The notes: generated by a model not told the origin, from the sequence alone. A stretch of DNA of 64,000 nt from an uncultured Lachnospiraceae bacterium (GCA_934352055.1 CAKRJY010000013.1:13585-77584); one strand, 5' to 3'. Shown: positions 34,846 to 44,090, counted from the first letter of the stretch. Numbers and translations: made by a program.

Positions 34846-36282
34846 ATGACAAGTACAGGTGTATCCAATACGCTGCTTATGACTGCGATGGCAGGAAATG
34901 CAAAGCAGGGAAACGTAAAAGATACCGGCGGAAAGAATTTTGACCAGCTGATGCAGACAAGTCAAAATAAAACATCTTTTATGGAAACAGCGGCAAGTAA
35001 GCCCGATGTGAAAAAGGTGGAACAGAATCCGCAAATGGAAACGAAACGTCCTGACACCGTACAAAAGAAGCTTGATAAAAAAGAGCTTGTGCAGACGACA
35101 GATATCAAAGAAAAGACAGATACTCTGGAAAAGAATGTAAAAAAAGTGCTTGGTGAGGAACTGGATGTAACAGAAGACCAGATTGAAAAAGCTATGGAAG
35201 AACTCGGTTTACAGTTTTTAGATTTGGCAGATCAATCAAATGTAGCGTCCTTAGTAGCCAAGTTGACAGGTGCAGAATGTGGTTCGGAGCTTTTGGTCAG
35301 TGATTCATTTCCGAAGATTGTTTCCCAAATAACAGGTTTGTTTGATGCTTTGCAGGAAGATGTGGGAATCCCTGTTGAACAATTACAGCAGATGATGGCG
35401 TCGATTACAGATGAACAGCCTGAAGTGGTGGAACAGGCAGAAGCAAAGGAAGCATTGTTGCCAGATGAGAACGCAGATGTAAAACAGTCAGATGTATCCG
35501 TAAAAGAGGATGCAATGACAGATGTAGCGTCCGAAACAGTAAATGCAGATGAAGAGATGAATGCATCACAAAAAGGAATGCATGAAACAGAGGAAGCAGA
35601 TGTTACAGAACGTCAGCCGGAAGTGAAAACAGCAGCAGATCAGGAAACAAAAAATACCGCGGAAGATGATGGTGGTAAATCATTTTTGGAACAGCGTCAG
35701 CATTCAGCTGAAAAGGCGAATGTGCAGGAGACAGCACATATGCAGGCGATAGATCCAAAGGTAGAATTTTCTGAGACAACAAAACCGATGGTAGAATTGC
35801 CAACGGGAGAACGCGTATCTGTGCAGTCAATTATTGATCAGATTGTGGAAGCAAGCCGCACGACAATACAGTCAGAAAAGACAACTGTTGAGATGCTTTT
35901 AAATCCGGAAGGATTGGGAAAAGTACTGATGGAAGTTTCTGAAGAAAATGGTCAAGTCAAAGCGCATATTTATACGCAGAATGAACAGGTAAAGGAAGCT
36001 CTTGAAAATCAGATGTTCCAATTAAAGGAGCAGATGAATCAGGCACAGACAAAAGTGCAGTCTGTTGAGATTTCAGTGGGAACACATGAGTTTGAAAGAA
36101 ATCTGGAGGATGGACAAAAAGGACAGCAAGAGGGACAGCCGGAGCAGGATCAACGAGCAAGAAAAATGAGAAATCTCAATATGAATCAGCTGGATGACTT
36201 GCAGGGGCTGATGACACAGGAAGAAGAATTGGTAGTAAAAATGATGCGGGAACAGGGAAATAGTGTGAATTATACCGCATAA
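34846..36282 (+). CDS. fliK: Flagellar hook-length control protein FliK
   Basis: 478 aa from ATG 34846 (SD AAGGAGG, 8 bases upstream). A long, low-complexity, acidic N-terminal and central region acts as the ruler. The C-terminal hook-length control domain (about 370-440) has VEMLLNPEGLGKVLMEVSEE and VKEALENQMFQLKEQM. The protein is exported and switches FlhB specificity from hook to filament export. The Lys/Glu/Gln-rich ruler is poorly conserved, so assignment rests on the C-terminal domain and position before flgD. Confidence 0.93.
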   Translation: MTSTGVSNTLLMTAMAGNAKQGNVKDTGGKNFDQLMQTSQNKTSFMETAASKPDVKKVEQNPQMETKRPDTVQKKLDKKELVQTTDIKEKTDTLEKNVKKVLGEELDVTEDQIEKAMEELGLQFLDLADQSNVASLVAKLTGAECGSELLVSDSFPKIVSQITGLFDALQEDVGIPVEQLQQMMASITDEQPEVVEQAEAKEALLPDENADVKQSDVSVKEDAMTDVASETVNADEEMNASQKGMHETEEADVTERQPEVKTAADQETKNTAEDDGGKSFLEQRQHSAEKANVQETAHMQAIDPKVEFSETTKPMVELPTGERVSVQSIIDQIVEASRTTIQSEKTTVEMLLNPEGLGKVLMEVSEENGQVKAHIYTQNEQVKEALENQMFQLKEQMNQAQTKVQSVEISVGTHEFERNLEDGQKGQQEGQPEQDQRARKMRNLNMNQLDDLQGLMTQEEELVVKMMREQGNSVNYTA

Positions 36283-36302
36283 GAAAAGAAAGGAGGAGAG
36301 GC

Positions 36303-36962
36303 ATGGCAATCGTACAGGAAATTAAAAATGGTCAGGTGGTTGATAATAGCGCCAGTCAAAAGAAGACAGACGAATCGACCACTAAGAATGCGTATGATAA
36401 GGAGATGTTTTTGAAACTTCTGGTTGCTGAAATGCAATATCAGGATCCGCTGGAGCCGACAAGCAATACAGAATATGTATCCGAACTTGCATCTTTTTCA
36501 CAGATTGAAGCAGTGCAGGCAGTGCAGGGACAGATGTCTACCATTCAGGCAAATTCATTGGTTGGAAAATATGTCATCCTGCTAGAAGATGATCAGTACA
36601 TTTCAGGAAAAGTGGATTACGTTATGACAGAGGATAATGAAATGTTTTTATCCGTCAACAACAAATTGTACAGTATTGATACATTAGACAGCGTTTGTGA
36701 CGAAGATTATTACATGGGAGTACTCAATGCACAGACATTTACGGATATGCTGAAAAAGTTACCAACAGTCTACACACTTACAACAGCAGATGAAGACAAA
36801 ATCAAAGAAGCAAGAAAATTCTATGATGCGATGACAGATGGTCAGAAGCAATTTGTTTCAGCAGATTCAGTCACAACCCTGCAGAAGTTAGAAGAACGTT
36901 TGCAGAAATTGAAAGATGCACAGAGTGAACTCGATAAGAAACCGGAGGAGACAACAGAATAG
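36303..36962 (+). CDS. flgD: Flagellar hook-capping protein FlgD with unusual C-terminus
   Basis: 219 aa. The N-terminal capping signature is clear at 31-80 (DKEMFLKLLVAEMQYQDPLE, then NTEYVSELASFSQIEAVQAV). A short beta part follows at 85-130. From about 160 to 205 the sequence (TADEDKIKEARKFYDAMTDG, then QKQFVSADSVTTLQKLEERL) looks like the helical ARKxYDALTDxQK module repeated in Lachnospiraceae surface proteins, not the usual FlgD Ig-like domain. FlgD is the scaffold for hook polymerisation. SD AAAGGAGGAG. Confidence 0.9.
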   Translation: MAIVQEIKNGQVVDNSASQKKTDESTTKNAYDKEMFLKLLVAEMQYQDPLEPTSNTEYVSELASFSQIEAVQAVQGQMSTIQANSLVGKYVILLEDDQYISGKVDYVMTEDNEMFLSVNNKLYSIDTLDSVCDEDYYMGVLNAQTFTDMLKKLPTVYTLTTADEDKIKEARKFYDAMTDGQKQFVSADSVTTLQKLEERLQKLKDAQSELDKKPEETTE

Positions 36963-36973
36963 GAGGAAACGAT

Positions 36974-37378
36974 ATGAATCAGATTAATCGTTCCTTTTCC
37001 TCAATCGAGCAGGTAGCTGGTCAGTATTTACAACAGAATGATACCAAGACAAAAGTAAAGGAAACAGGTGTATCGTTTGAAGATGTATTACGACAGCAAA
37101 TTGGCAGTACGACAGAAGTGGCGCCAGAACTCAAGTTTTCTAAGCATGCAAATATGCGTTTAGAGCAAAGAGATATTGCACTATCTGCAGAACAGAGCCA
37201 ACGACTGGAAGCAGGCGTGGCAAAAGCGAGTGCAAAAGGAATCAAAGAATCATTGGTCATTGTAGATTCGCTGGCATTTATTGTAAATGTTCCGAATCAA
37301 ACAGTGGTAACAGCCATGGATCAGACAGAGTCTGAGGACAATGTATTTACAAATATAGACGGAGCTGTAATTATTTAG
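36974..37378 (+). CDS. TIGR02530-type flagellar operon protein
   Basis: 134 aa, small and soluble. The family core is FSKHANMRLEQRDIALSAEQ, then VAKASAKGIKESLVIVDSLA, then FIVNVPNQTVVTAMD. The role is unknown; in Firmicutes it always sits between flgD and flgE, which suggests involvement in hook assembly or its coupling to the basal body. Start ATG with AGGAGGAAAC as SD, 11 bases after flgD. I know no better functional assignment. Confidence 0.88.
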   Translation: MNQINRSFSSIEQVAGQYLQQNDTKTKVKETGVSFEDVLRQQIGSTTEVAPELKFSKHANMRLEQRDIALSAEQSQRLEAGVAKASAKGIKESLVIVDSLAFIVNVPNQTVVTAMDQTESEDNVFTNIDGAVII

Positions 37379-37449
37379 CCGGACCTTATGGAGGCTAATG
37401 CCGTTGACTGACAGATACGGCAATGCAGCAATTTAGGAGGTCATTTATT

Positions 37450-39129
37450 ATGATGAGAGCATTATATTCTGGTGTATCAGGATTAAAAACACACCAGACA
37501 AAGATGGATGTTATTGGTAATAACATTTCAAACGTCAACACAGTTGGCTTTAAAGCGTCATCTACGACGTTTTCGGATATTATGTATCAAACAACATCAG
37601 GAGCAACAGCAGCCACAGCAACAACGGGTGGAAAAAATGCAATGCAGATTGGTCTTGGTGTTGCAACAGCAGCAACGAAGGTGAGTATCACTTCTTCCGG
37701 TGCAGCACAATCAACAGGCGATGCTTTTGATATTCGTCTGACAGATAGTAATAGTACAAATTTCTTTATTGTTAATAATGGAACAGAAAATCTCTTTACG
37801 AGAGCCGGTTCTTTTTATCTGGACGGAGCTGGAAACCTTGCAATGACATCTACAGGTTATACTGTAATGGGATGGCAGGTTGATCCGTTGACAGGGGATA
37901 TCCGTAAGGATACCGTATCAGCACTCCGTATTATGCAGGCAGATAATATGACAAGTGCACCAGAGGCTACTACAAAGGCAAATGTTGCAGGGTTGATTGA
38001 TAAAAATGATACGAATGTAACAAGTGACGCAGGATATGTGCGCACATTATCATTTTTTGATAATCTGGGATATTCATACACAGCAAAGTTTGCTTACAAA
38101 GCAGTAGATACAGATGCCGGTACCTATTCTGTGGAACTGACCAACATTTACGATAGTGATAATAACGATATTTTAAAGGAATGGTTAGATCAGCAAGGCG
38201 TAGACCCGACAACAGGTAGTGATGCGCTGGATCAGATTTTCGGAAATGATACAAAAGCTGTAAAATCATTCTCTGTAGCAAAAAATTACACATTGGATAA
38301 TACAGGTAATCCGGCACAAATTACATACACAGAAAATGGAAAGACGTATACGATGGTGACTGGCAAAGATGGAGCACCAGTGACGGTAGGCGGACAGTTG
38401 GGATATCAGTTTACCGATGGTACCGGAGGACCGACAACATTCCGATCATTATCTGATATCTATGGTATTGATGCAGCTACAGCAGCAACAGGAACGTTAG
38501 CAGTTGATACAGCAACCGGTATGTTAAATCTTACCTATGATACAACAAACTATACATTGCAGTTTAATACGAGTGATGGTACATTCCGTTATATTGATTC
38601 TGCAGGAACTAATGTGGTTAATCTGAATATGTCTTTGCTCGGTGATAATTTCGAAAACATTGCTATAGATTTCAGTCATTTACTGAACCAGAATAATGGT
38701 GGAAGTTCTACAGCAGAATTTGAAAAAGGAGCTGCTGAAAAAGCAACCGATGGAACCGGAAAGAAACTCGGACAGCTGACAGGAGTATCCATTGATGGAA
38801 CTGGAAAGATTTATGGATCTTACGATAATGGTAATACTGTTCTTTTGGGACAGATTCCGGTAGCACAGTTTGCGAATGCATCCGGTCTGGAAAGCCTTGG
38901 TAATAACTGTTATGGAACAACATTAAACTCCGGTGATTTCGATGGTATTGGTGTTGAAGTTACAGCAGATGGTGGTAGCATGACAACAGGACAGCTTGAA
39001 ATGTCCAATGTAGATCTTTCTGAGCAGTTTACAGATATGATTACGACACAGAGAGGCTTCCAGGCAAACTCACGAATTATTACAACTTCGGATACATTGC
39101 TGGAAGAACTGGTTAATCTGAAACGATAA
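37450..39129 (+). CDS. flgE: Flagellar hook protein FlgE
   Basis: 559 aa from ATG 37450; GGAGG at 37436-37440 is the SD, and an in-frame ATG at 37423 is too far upstream. The N-terminal signature is MMRALYSGVSGLKTHQTKMD, then NISNVNTVGFKASSTTFSD. The C-terminal helix QFTDMITTQRGFQANSRIIT ends NLKR, typical of flagellar axial proteins. The middle 300 residues are the variable hook surface domains. It builds the universal joint. A short hairpin (TGCCGT/ACGGCA, 37399-37421) lies in the leader, and an intrinsic terminator follows. Confidence 0.96.
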   Translation: MMRALYSGVSGLKTHQTKMDVIGNNISNVNTVGFKASSTTFSDIMYQTTSGATAATATTGGKNAMQIGLGVATAATKVSITSSGAAQSTGDAFDIRLTDSNSTNFFIVNNGTENLFTRAGSFYLDGAGNLAMTSTGYTVMGWQVDPLTGDIRKDTVSALRIMQADNMTSAPEATTKANVAGLIDKNDTNVTSDAGYVRTLSFFDNLGYSYTAKFAYKAVDTDAGTYSVELTNIYDSDNNDILKEWLDQQGVDPTTGSDALDQIFGNDTKAVKSFSVAKNYTLDNTGNPAQITYTENGKTYTMVTGKDGAPVTVGGQLGYQFTDGTGGPTTFRSLSDIYGIDAATAATGTLAVDTATGMLNLTYDTTNYTLQFNTSDGTFRYIDSAGTNVVNLNMSLLGDNFENIAIDFSHLLNQNNGGSSTAEFEKGAAEKATDGTGKKLGQLTGVSIDGTGKIYGSYDNGNTVLLGQIPVAQFANASGLESLGNNCYGTTLNSGDFDGIGVEVTADGGSMTTGQLEMSNVDLSEQFTDMITTQRGFQANSRIITTSDTLLEELVNLKR

Positions 39130-39134
39130 TGTAT

Positions 39135-39168
39135 AAAAAAGAGCCTGCTATAAAGTGGGCTTTTTTTT
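39135..39168 (+). terminator. Intrinsic terminator after flgE
   Basis: AGCCTGC pairs with GTGGGCT (two G-T wobbles) around TATAAA, followed by eight T residues. It lies directly after flgE and would cut or reduce transcription into motA. Confidence 0.75.
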
Positions 39169-39221
39169 GTTTTAATTTTCGCAATTTGTGTAGAAATATG
39201 ATAAATAAATGGAATTACAAG

Positions 39222-39250
39222 TAGACAAGATAGATAAAATTTAGTAAGAT
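39222..39250 (+). promoter_or_regulatory. Candidate promoter of the motA-sigD part
   Basis: TAGACA (39222-39227), a 17-base spacer and TAAGAT (39245-39250), between the flgE terminator and motA. It is modest in strength but well placed. Confidence 0.4.
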
Positions 39251-39275
39251 TAAATAAACGTGTAACTATGGGTTT

Positions 39276-39292
39276 TTGTGTGAAAAACACAA
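39276..39292. promoter_or_regulatory. TTGTGT-N5-ACACAA inverted repeat upstream of motA
   Basis: TTGTGT (39276-39281) and ACACAA (39287-39292) are reverse complements. The half-site also occurs at 39186 and at three places upstream of flgB, hinting at a shared regulator; alternatively it could form an RNA hairpin. Confidence 0.35.
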
Positions 39293-39326
39293 GATATAGT
39301 ATTTTATATGTAAGGCGGTGAATAGT

Positions 39327-40118
39327 TTGGATATAGCATCGTTAGTCGGTCTGATCTTAGGCGCGGTCATGGTTGTCTTTGGTATTTTGTCGTCCGGCGG
39401 TAATATTGTCGATGACTTTGTGGATCTTCCATCTATTATTATTACGATTGGTGGTTCCTTAGCGGGTACCTTGGCATCCCATAAGCTGGCAGATTTTATC
39501 AATGGCTTAAAGAGTATTGGACTGGCGATGAAAGAACCATCTGTAGGTAATGCATCGGAAGTCATATCCAATATTATCAATTTATCCAATATATCTCGAA
39601 AAGAAGGCCTTCTGGCATTGGAAGAAGCGACACACGATATGGATGATGAATTCTTAAAAAAAGGTATTAACCTGGTTGTGGATGGTACCGATCCGGATCT
39701 TGTGCGTGGTATTTTGGAAACAGATTTGATTAATCTGGAAGCAAGACATAAAAAGGTTATGGGTTTCTGGGAGAAATGGGCAGAACTTGGCCCGGCCTGG
39801 GGTATGATTGGTACATTGATTGGTCTGGTAAATATGTTGAAGAACTTAACAGATTCATCTACCATTGGACCGAATATGGCGGTAGCACTTTTGACAACAT
39901 TGTATGGTTCTTTGATTGCAAACTGGTTGGCAGGTCCGACAGCAGCTAAGTTAAAAGTGAACAATGATATGGAAATTATGATGCGAGAGATTACCGTAGA
40001 AGGTCTTTTGTCTATTCAGGCGGGAGAGAACCCTCGTGTTATTGAAGAAAAGCTCAAGTCATTCCTGGCACCATCTGACCGAGATAATGCCGGTAGTGAA
40101 GACGGAGGTGAGGCATAG
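39327..40118 (+). CDS. motA: Flagellar motor stator protein MotA
   Basis: 263 aa from TTG 39327 (MDIASLVGLILG), with AAGGCGGTGA six bases upstream; a GTG at 39318 would sit too close to that SD. Four membrane helices are seen, including LVGLILGAVMVVFGIL and IIITIGGSLAGTLAS. The conserved stator motif PAWGMIGTLIGLVNML and the cytoplasmic charged loop (RHKKVMGFWEKW) are present. With MotB it conducts ions and pushes FliG. Overlaps motB (TAGTG). Confidence 0.95.
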   Translation: MDIASLVGLILGAVMVVFGILSSGGNIVDDFVDLPSIIITIGGSLAGTLASHKLADFINGLKSIGLAMKEPSVGNASEVISNIINLSNISRKEGLLALEEATHDMDDEFLKKGINLVVDGTDPDLVRGILETDLINLEARHKKVMGFWEKWAELGPAWGMIGTLIGLVNMLKNLTDSSTIGPNMAVALLTTLYGSLIANWLAGPTAAKLKVNNDMEIMMREITVEGLLSIQAGENPRVIEEKLKSFLAPSDRDNAGSEDGGEA

Positions 40119-40969
40119 TGGCAAAGCGTAAACAGGAGGATCCACCAAAGGGTTCCCCGGCGTGGATGTCGACCTTTAGTGATCTGATGAACTTGCTGTT
40201 ATGCTTCTTTGTATTGCTCTTTTCTATGTCAACAGTTGATGCTGAGAAATTTGAATTGGTGGTACAGTCATTACAGAGTACGTTTAGTATTTTGCCATCT
40301 GGCGGTTCTACGATTGGAGAGGGTGAATTGATTTCATCCGGTGTGAGTATGTTAGAGAAGTTTGATGTTTACTTTAATTCTTCATCCGCACTCCCGAAGG
40401 GTGATGAGGAACCGGAGGACGAAGTGACCAATCAGACATCGAAGGTGACGACAGAGGAGGCACAGGAGGCGCTTGAAAACGCAGGGCTTACGGAAAGTGA
40501 GCAGATGGCAGAACAGGTTACCCGGCTTCTTGAGTCGTATGGCCTACAGGATCAGGTGGACGTTGAGTTTAATCAATACTATACGTTGATTAATTTAAAT
40601 GGGGCATTACTATTCGATCCAGGAGAAGCACAGATTCGCGAGGCAGTTTTGCCTGTTATGGAAAAAATTGCTGTGATTCTTGGCAATTACACAAATAATC
40701 TGATAGAAATCGAAGGGCATACGGATAATGTGCCGCCGGCAGCTGGAGAAAAATTCAGTGACAATGATATTTTGTCGATGTACCGTGCACTGAATGTTGC
40801 TAATTATATTCGCACGAATACGACACTGGATCCTTCGCATATCAAGTCATCCGGACGCGGGGCATATGCGCCGATTGCTGATAATGCGACACCGGAAGGA
40901 CGTGCAAAAAATCGAAGAGTGGAGATTAAAATATATAATTCACTTAATTCGGAATCATTGAATCAATAA
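40118..40969 (+). CDS. motB: Flagellar motor stator protein MotB
   Basis: 283 aa from GTG 40118, overlapping the motA stop. A single membrane helix at about 20-38 contains the ion-binding Asp22 (TFSDLMNLLLCFFVLLFS). The C-terminal OmpA-like peptidoglycan-binding domain has IEGHTDNVPP and SSGRGAYAPIADNATPEGRA, with NRRVEIKI at the end. A polar acidic plug/linker lies at 95-130. It anchors the stator to the wall. Confidence 0.95.
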   Translation: MAKRKQEDPPKGSPAWMSTFSDLMNLLLCFFVLLFSMSTVDAEKFELVVQSLQSTFSILPSGGSTIGEGELISSGVSMLEKFDVYFNSSSALPKGDEEPEDEVTNQTSKVTTEEAQEALENAGLTESEQMAEQVTRLLESYGLQDQVDVEFNQYYTLINLNGALLFDPGEAQIREAVLPVMEKIAVILGNYTNNLIEIEGHTDNVPPAAGEKFSDNDILSMYRALNVANYIRTNTTLDPSHIKSSGRGAYAPIADNATPEGRAKNRRVEIKIYNSLNSESLNQ

Positions 40970-40981
40970 AAGAGGTTAATC

Positions 40982-41494
40982 ATGAAGAAAAATCTTATTA
41001 CAGTCATTACATTAGCACTTGTCGTTGTGAATCTGGTACTTACTGTGATTCTTACAATTACTATTTTGCCGGAGACAAAAAAAGCAAACGAACTGATTAC
41101 AAAAGTATGCAGTGCGATTGATTTGGATCTGGAATCCGGAAGTGCGACAAGCAATGCTAACATCCCAATTGATCAGATAGATGTTTATGATATTGAAGAT
41201 GAGCAGACAATCAATCTGAAATCATCTGGTGATGGCAAAGATCATTTTGCTATTATTACGGTTTCAATTTCTATGGATAAAAAAAATAAAGACTACAAAG
41301 ATTTACAGCCGGAAGTTGAGAACAAAGTTAAGCTGATCAAGGGTGAAATCAATAATATTGTTTCACAATATACGATTGACGAAATAAAGGATAATCAGAG
41401 TGCTGTGCAGAATGAGATTTTAAAGGATCTGCAAAAGATGTTTGGCTCTGACTTTATTGTTGCCGTAGGATTCCCGACAGCACAATACCAGTAA
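40982..41494 (+). CDS. fliL: Flagellar basal body-associated protein FliL
   Basis: 170 aa. One N-terminal membrane helix (LITVITLALVVVNLVLTVIL) precedes a periplasmic-side domain with beta-alpha pattern (HFAIITVSISMDKKNK, then EINNIVSQYTIDEI, then VQNEILKDLQKMFG). FliL rings the stator and supports torque. The family is divergent, so topology and position between motB and fliM carry much weight. SD AGAGG lies before the ATG. Confidence 0.88.
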   Translation: MKKNLITVITLALVVVNLVLTVILTITILPETKKANELITKVCSAIDLDLESGSATSNANIPIDQIDVYDIEDEQTINLKSSGDGKDHFAIITVSISMDKKNKDYKDLQPEVENKVKLIKGEINNIVSQYTIDEIKDNQSAVQNEILKDLQKMFGSDFIVAVGFPTAQYQ

Positions 41495-41526
41495 AAGGAG
41501 AAATTTGCAGTGGGTGGTGAGAAAAC

Positions 41527-42510
41527 TTGAGCGATATACTTTCCCAAAATGAAATAGACAATTTATTACAGGCGCTGAGCAGTGGTGAAGTAGATGCTGA
41601 AGAGATGAAGGCGAGCAGTGAGAAGCAAGTCAAGAATTATGACTTCTCCAGACCATCCAAGTTTTCCAAAGAACATTTACGAACCCTTGAGATTATATTT
41701 GAACATTATGGCAGACTTTTATCGACGAACCTTCCGGTCTATCTGCGCAAAAACATCCAGGTAGAAGTGATGAATTCAGAGGCAGTCACCTATATGGAAT
41801 TTTCGAATTCCCTTTCCAATCCGGTGCTTTTAGGAATCGTTAATTTTGATCCGCTAGAGGGCAATATTATCGTAGAGATGGCATCAAAACTTGGCTATGC
41901 GATTGTAGACCGCATGCTTGGAGGTGAGGGAGAACCTCTGGATAAAGTACGAGAGTATTCAGAAATAGAGCTTTTGATTATTGAACGCATCATGAGTGCT
42001 TGTGTGCAACTGTTGCGTGAACCATGGGCCAACGTTGTGGATGTACATCCACGCTTGGAACGTATTGAAACCAATTCCCAATTCGCACAGATTATTTCAC
42101 CTTCAGAAATGATTGCAATCGTAACCATCAGTATCAAGATTGGCGATGTGGAAGGCTTTATGAATATCTGTTTGCCGTATATTACGCTAGAACCGGTGAT
42201 GGACAAGTTAAACACCAAGTTCTGGTATTCCAATATGCAGGAACGAGCCGGCATGGAATATGCGGATACCATTGAATCGCTGATTTCAAAAGCGATTGTG
42301 CCGGTAAAGGCAATCCTTGGAAAGAGTATTATTTCCGTCAATGATTTCTCGGGGCTTCAGCCGGGAGATATTATACGTCTGGATACAAAAGTAAATCAGG
42401 AATTAGACGTATATGTTGGCGATATTAAAAAATTTACCGCACTTCCCGGATCAACCGGAGAAGATTATGCGGTTCGAATAACATCAGTCATAAGAGAGGA
42501 GCAGGAATAA
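41527..42510 (+). CDS. fliM: Flagellar motor switch protein FliM
   Basis: 327 aa from TTG 41527 (upstream GGTGGTGAG acts as SD). The N-terminal CheY-P-binding peptide is LSQNEIDNLLQAL. The middle domain has PSKFSKEHLRTLEIIFEHYG, the GEGEP loop (RMLGGEGEPLDK) and CLPYITLEPVMDKL. The C-terminal SpoA domain ends with GDIIRLDTKVNQELDVYVGD. It forms the C ring with FliY and binds CheY-P. The usual start in this family is close to this position. Confidence 0.96.
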   Translation: MSDILSQNEIDNLLQALSSGEVDAEEMKASSEKQVKNYDFSRPSKFSKEHLRTLEIIFEHYGRLLSTNLPVYLRKNIQVEVMNSEAVTYMEFSNSLSNPVLLGIVNFDPLEGNIIVEMASKLGYAIVDRMLGGEGEPLDKVREYSEIELLIIERIMSACVQLLREPWANVVDVHPRLERIETNSQFAQIISPSEMIAIVTISIKIGDVEGFMNICLPYITLEPVMDKLNTKFWYSNMQERAGMEYADTIESLISKAIVPVKAILGKSIISVNDFSGLQPGDIIRLDTKVNQELDVYVGDIKKFTALPGSTGEDYAVRITSVIREEQE

Positions 42511-43704
42511 ATGAGTGACGGCGTATTATCCCAGGAAGAGATCAACGCACTTCTGAGTGGCGGGATTCCGGACGCAGATACCAGTGGTGCTGCATCTGAT
42601 GAAGAACTCACACCGGATGAAGTTGATACTATTGGTGAAATTGCCAATATCAGCATGGGAACGGCAGCGACAACACTGTTTTCCTTAGTAAATAAAAAAG
42701 TCGAAATCTCAACGCCCGTTGTTTCCATGGGAACGTGGGATGAGATTGTAGATAAATATGAAAAACCGTGTGTTTTGGTACGAATCGCCTATACCAAAGG
42801 ATTAGATGGAAGCAATATCTTAGTATTGCGGGAAAATGACGTAAAAATCATTACGGATCTGATGATGGGAGGCGATGGCTCAAACACGGATGGTGAGATT
42901 ACAGAGCTGCATTTGAGTGCAATCAGTGAAGCTATGAACCAGATGATGGGATCTTCTGCAACATCGATGTCATCCATGCTCAATACCATGATTGATATCA
43001 GCCCACCATCCTCAACCTTGATGGATCTGCAGGATACAACCGATGGAGGAGAAATCGAAGATTTTCTGGAAGGAAGATTCGTTAAGATTAACTTTAAAAT
43101 GTTGATCGGTGATTTGGTGGATAGTGAGATTATGCAGTTGTATCCGGTATCCTTAGCCAAAGACATGTGTCGCAGTATTGTGTCAAATATGGAGAGTGAT
43201 ACAGCATCTACGGTGGAAGATGATCTGATACATCCGGAACCACAGCCAGCAGAACAACCACAAATGCAGGCACAACCGGAACCACAGGTTACACCACAGC
43301 CACAGATGCAGACCCCACCGCAGCAACCAATGCCGGATATGGGAATGTCTGGCGGACAACCATATATGCAACAGCCATATATGCAGCAACCATATCCACC
43401 ACAACAGCAGGTAAATGTTCAGCCTGCACAGTTTCAACCTTTTGCCGGCAGCTATCAGGCACCATATCAGCCGGAAAACATAGATTTGATTATGGACGTT
43501 CCATTGGAGGTGACAGTAGAGCTGGGTAGAACCCACAAGTCTATTCAGGATATCTTGGATTTTGCACCGGGAACGATTATCGAATTAAATAAGATTGCCG
43601 GAGAACCGATTGATGTTTTGGTCAACGGCAAATATGTCGCAAAAGGTGAAGTAGTGGTCATTGAAGAGTCATTTGGTATTCGAATTACCGAAATTATGAA
43701 ATAA
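42511..43704 (+). CDS. fliY: Flagellar motor switch phosphatase FliY
   Basis: 397 aa. The N-terminal LSQEEINALLSGG is a CheY-binding peptide. Two CheC-like phosphatase helices follow: DTIGEIANISMGTAATTL and ISEAMNQMMGSSATSM. A long Gln/Pro/Met-rich linker (about 242-310, with PYMQQPYMQQPYPPQQ) leads to the C-terminal FliN-like SpoA domain (LEVTVELGRTHKSIQDILDF). FliY is both the FliN of the C ring and a CheY-P phosphatase. It starts directly after the fliM stop. Confidence 0.95.
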   Translation: MSDGVLSQEEINALLSGGIPDADTSGAASDEELTPDEVDTIGEIANISMGTAATTLFSLVNKKVEISTPVVSMGTWDEIVDKYEKPCVLVRIAYTKGLDGSNILVLRENDVKIITDLMMGGDGSNTDGEITELHLSAISEAMNQMMGSSATSMSSMLNTMIDISPPSSTLMDLQDTTDGGEIEDFLEGRFVKINFKMLIGDLVDSEIMQLYPVSLAKDMCRSIVSNMESDTASTVEDDLIHPEPQPAEQPQMQAQPEPQVTPQPQMQTPPQQPMPDMGMSGGQPYMQQPYMQQPYPPQQQVNVQPAQFQPFAGSYQAPYQPENIDLIMDVPLEVTVELGRTHKSIQDILDFAPGTIIELNKIAGEPIDVLVNGKYVAKGEVVVIEESFGIRITEIMK

Positions 43705-43725
43705 CAGAAAAAAGGAGATTAAACG

Positions 43726-44088
43726 ATGGCAAAGAATATTTTAATTAGTGATGATGCAGCATTCATGCGAATGATGATAAAGGATATTTTGACCAAGAAT
43801 GGTTATAACGTTGTTGGCGAAGCAGAGAATGGAAAAGTAGCTGTAGACAAATATATGGAATTAAAACCGGATTTGGTTCTTATGGATATCACAATGCCAG
43901 AGATGGATGGTATTGAATCTTTAAAGGAAATTCGTGCAAAAGACCCAAATGCCTGTGTTATTATGTGTTCAGCAATGGGTCAGCAGGCAATGGTTATTGA
44001 AGCAATTCAGTCTGGAGCAAAGGACTTTATTGTAAAGCCATTCCAGGCAGAACGTGTTCTTGAAGCAGTAAAGAAGGTTATTGGATAA
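43726..44088 (+). CDS. cheY: Chemotaxis response regulator CheY
   Basis: 120 aa, single receiver domain. The acidic pocket (ISDDAAFMR), phosphoacceptor in LVLMDITMPEMDG, the CSAMG threonine/serine position and the FIVKPF lysine are all intact. CheY-P binds FliM and FliY to switch the motor and is dephosphorylated by CheC and FliY encoded in this operon. SD AAAGGAG, 9 bases before the ATG. Confidence 0.96.
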   Translation: MAKNILISDDAAFMRMMIKDILTKNGYNVVGEAENGKVAVDKYMELKPDLVLMDITMPEMDGIESLKEIRAKDPNACVIMCSAMGQQAMVIEAIQSGAKDFIVKPFQAERVLEAVKKVIG

Positions 44089-44090
44089 GA

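Noticed and set aside
34846..36282. fliK as an acquired or non-flagellar acidic protein because of its low-complexity body
   Set aside because: The C-terminal hook-length control domain and position before flgD are standard for FliK.
37399..37421. Hairpin TGCCGT/ACGGCA before flgE as a terminator
   Set aside because: Only a 6-base stem, with no T-run; at most a weak structure in the flgE leader.
43360..43420. Tandem repeat in fliY as a mobile or CRISPR-like repeat
   Set aside because: It is in frame, encodes the Gln/Pro linker, and has only two to three short units.
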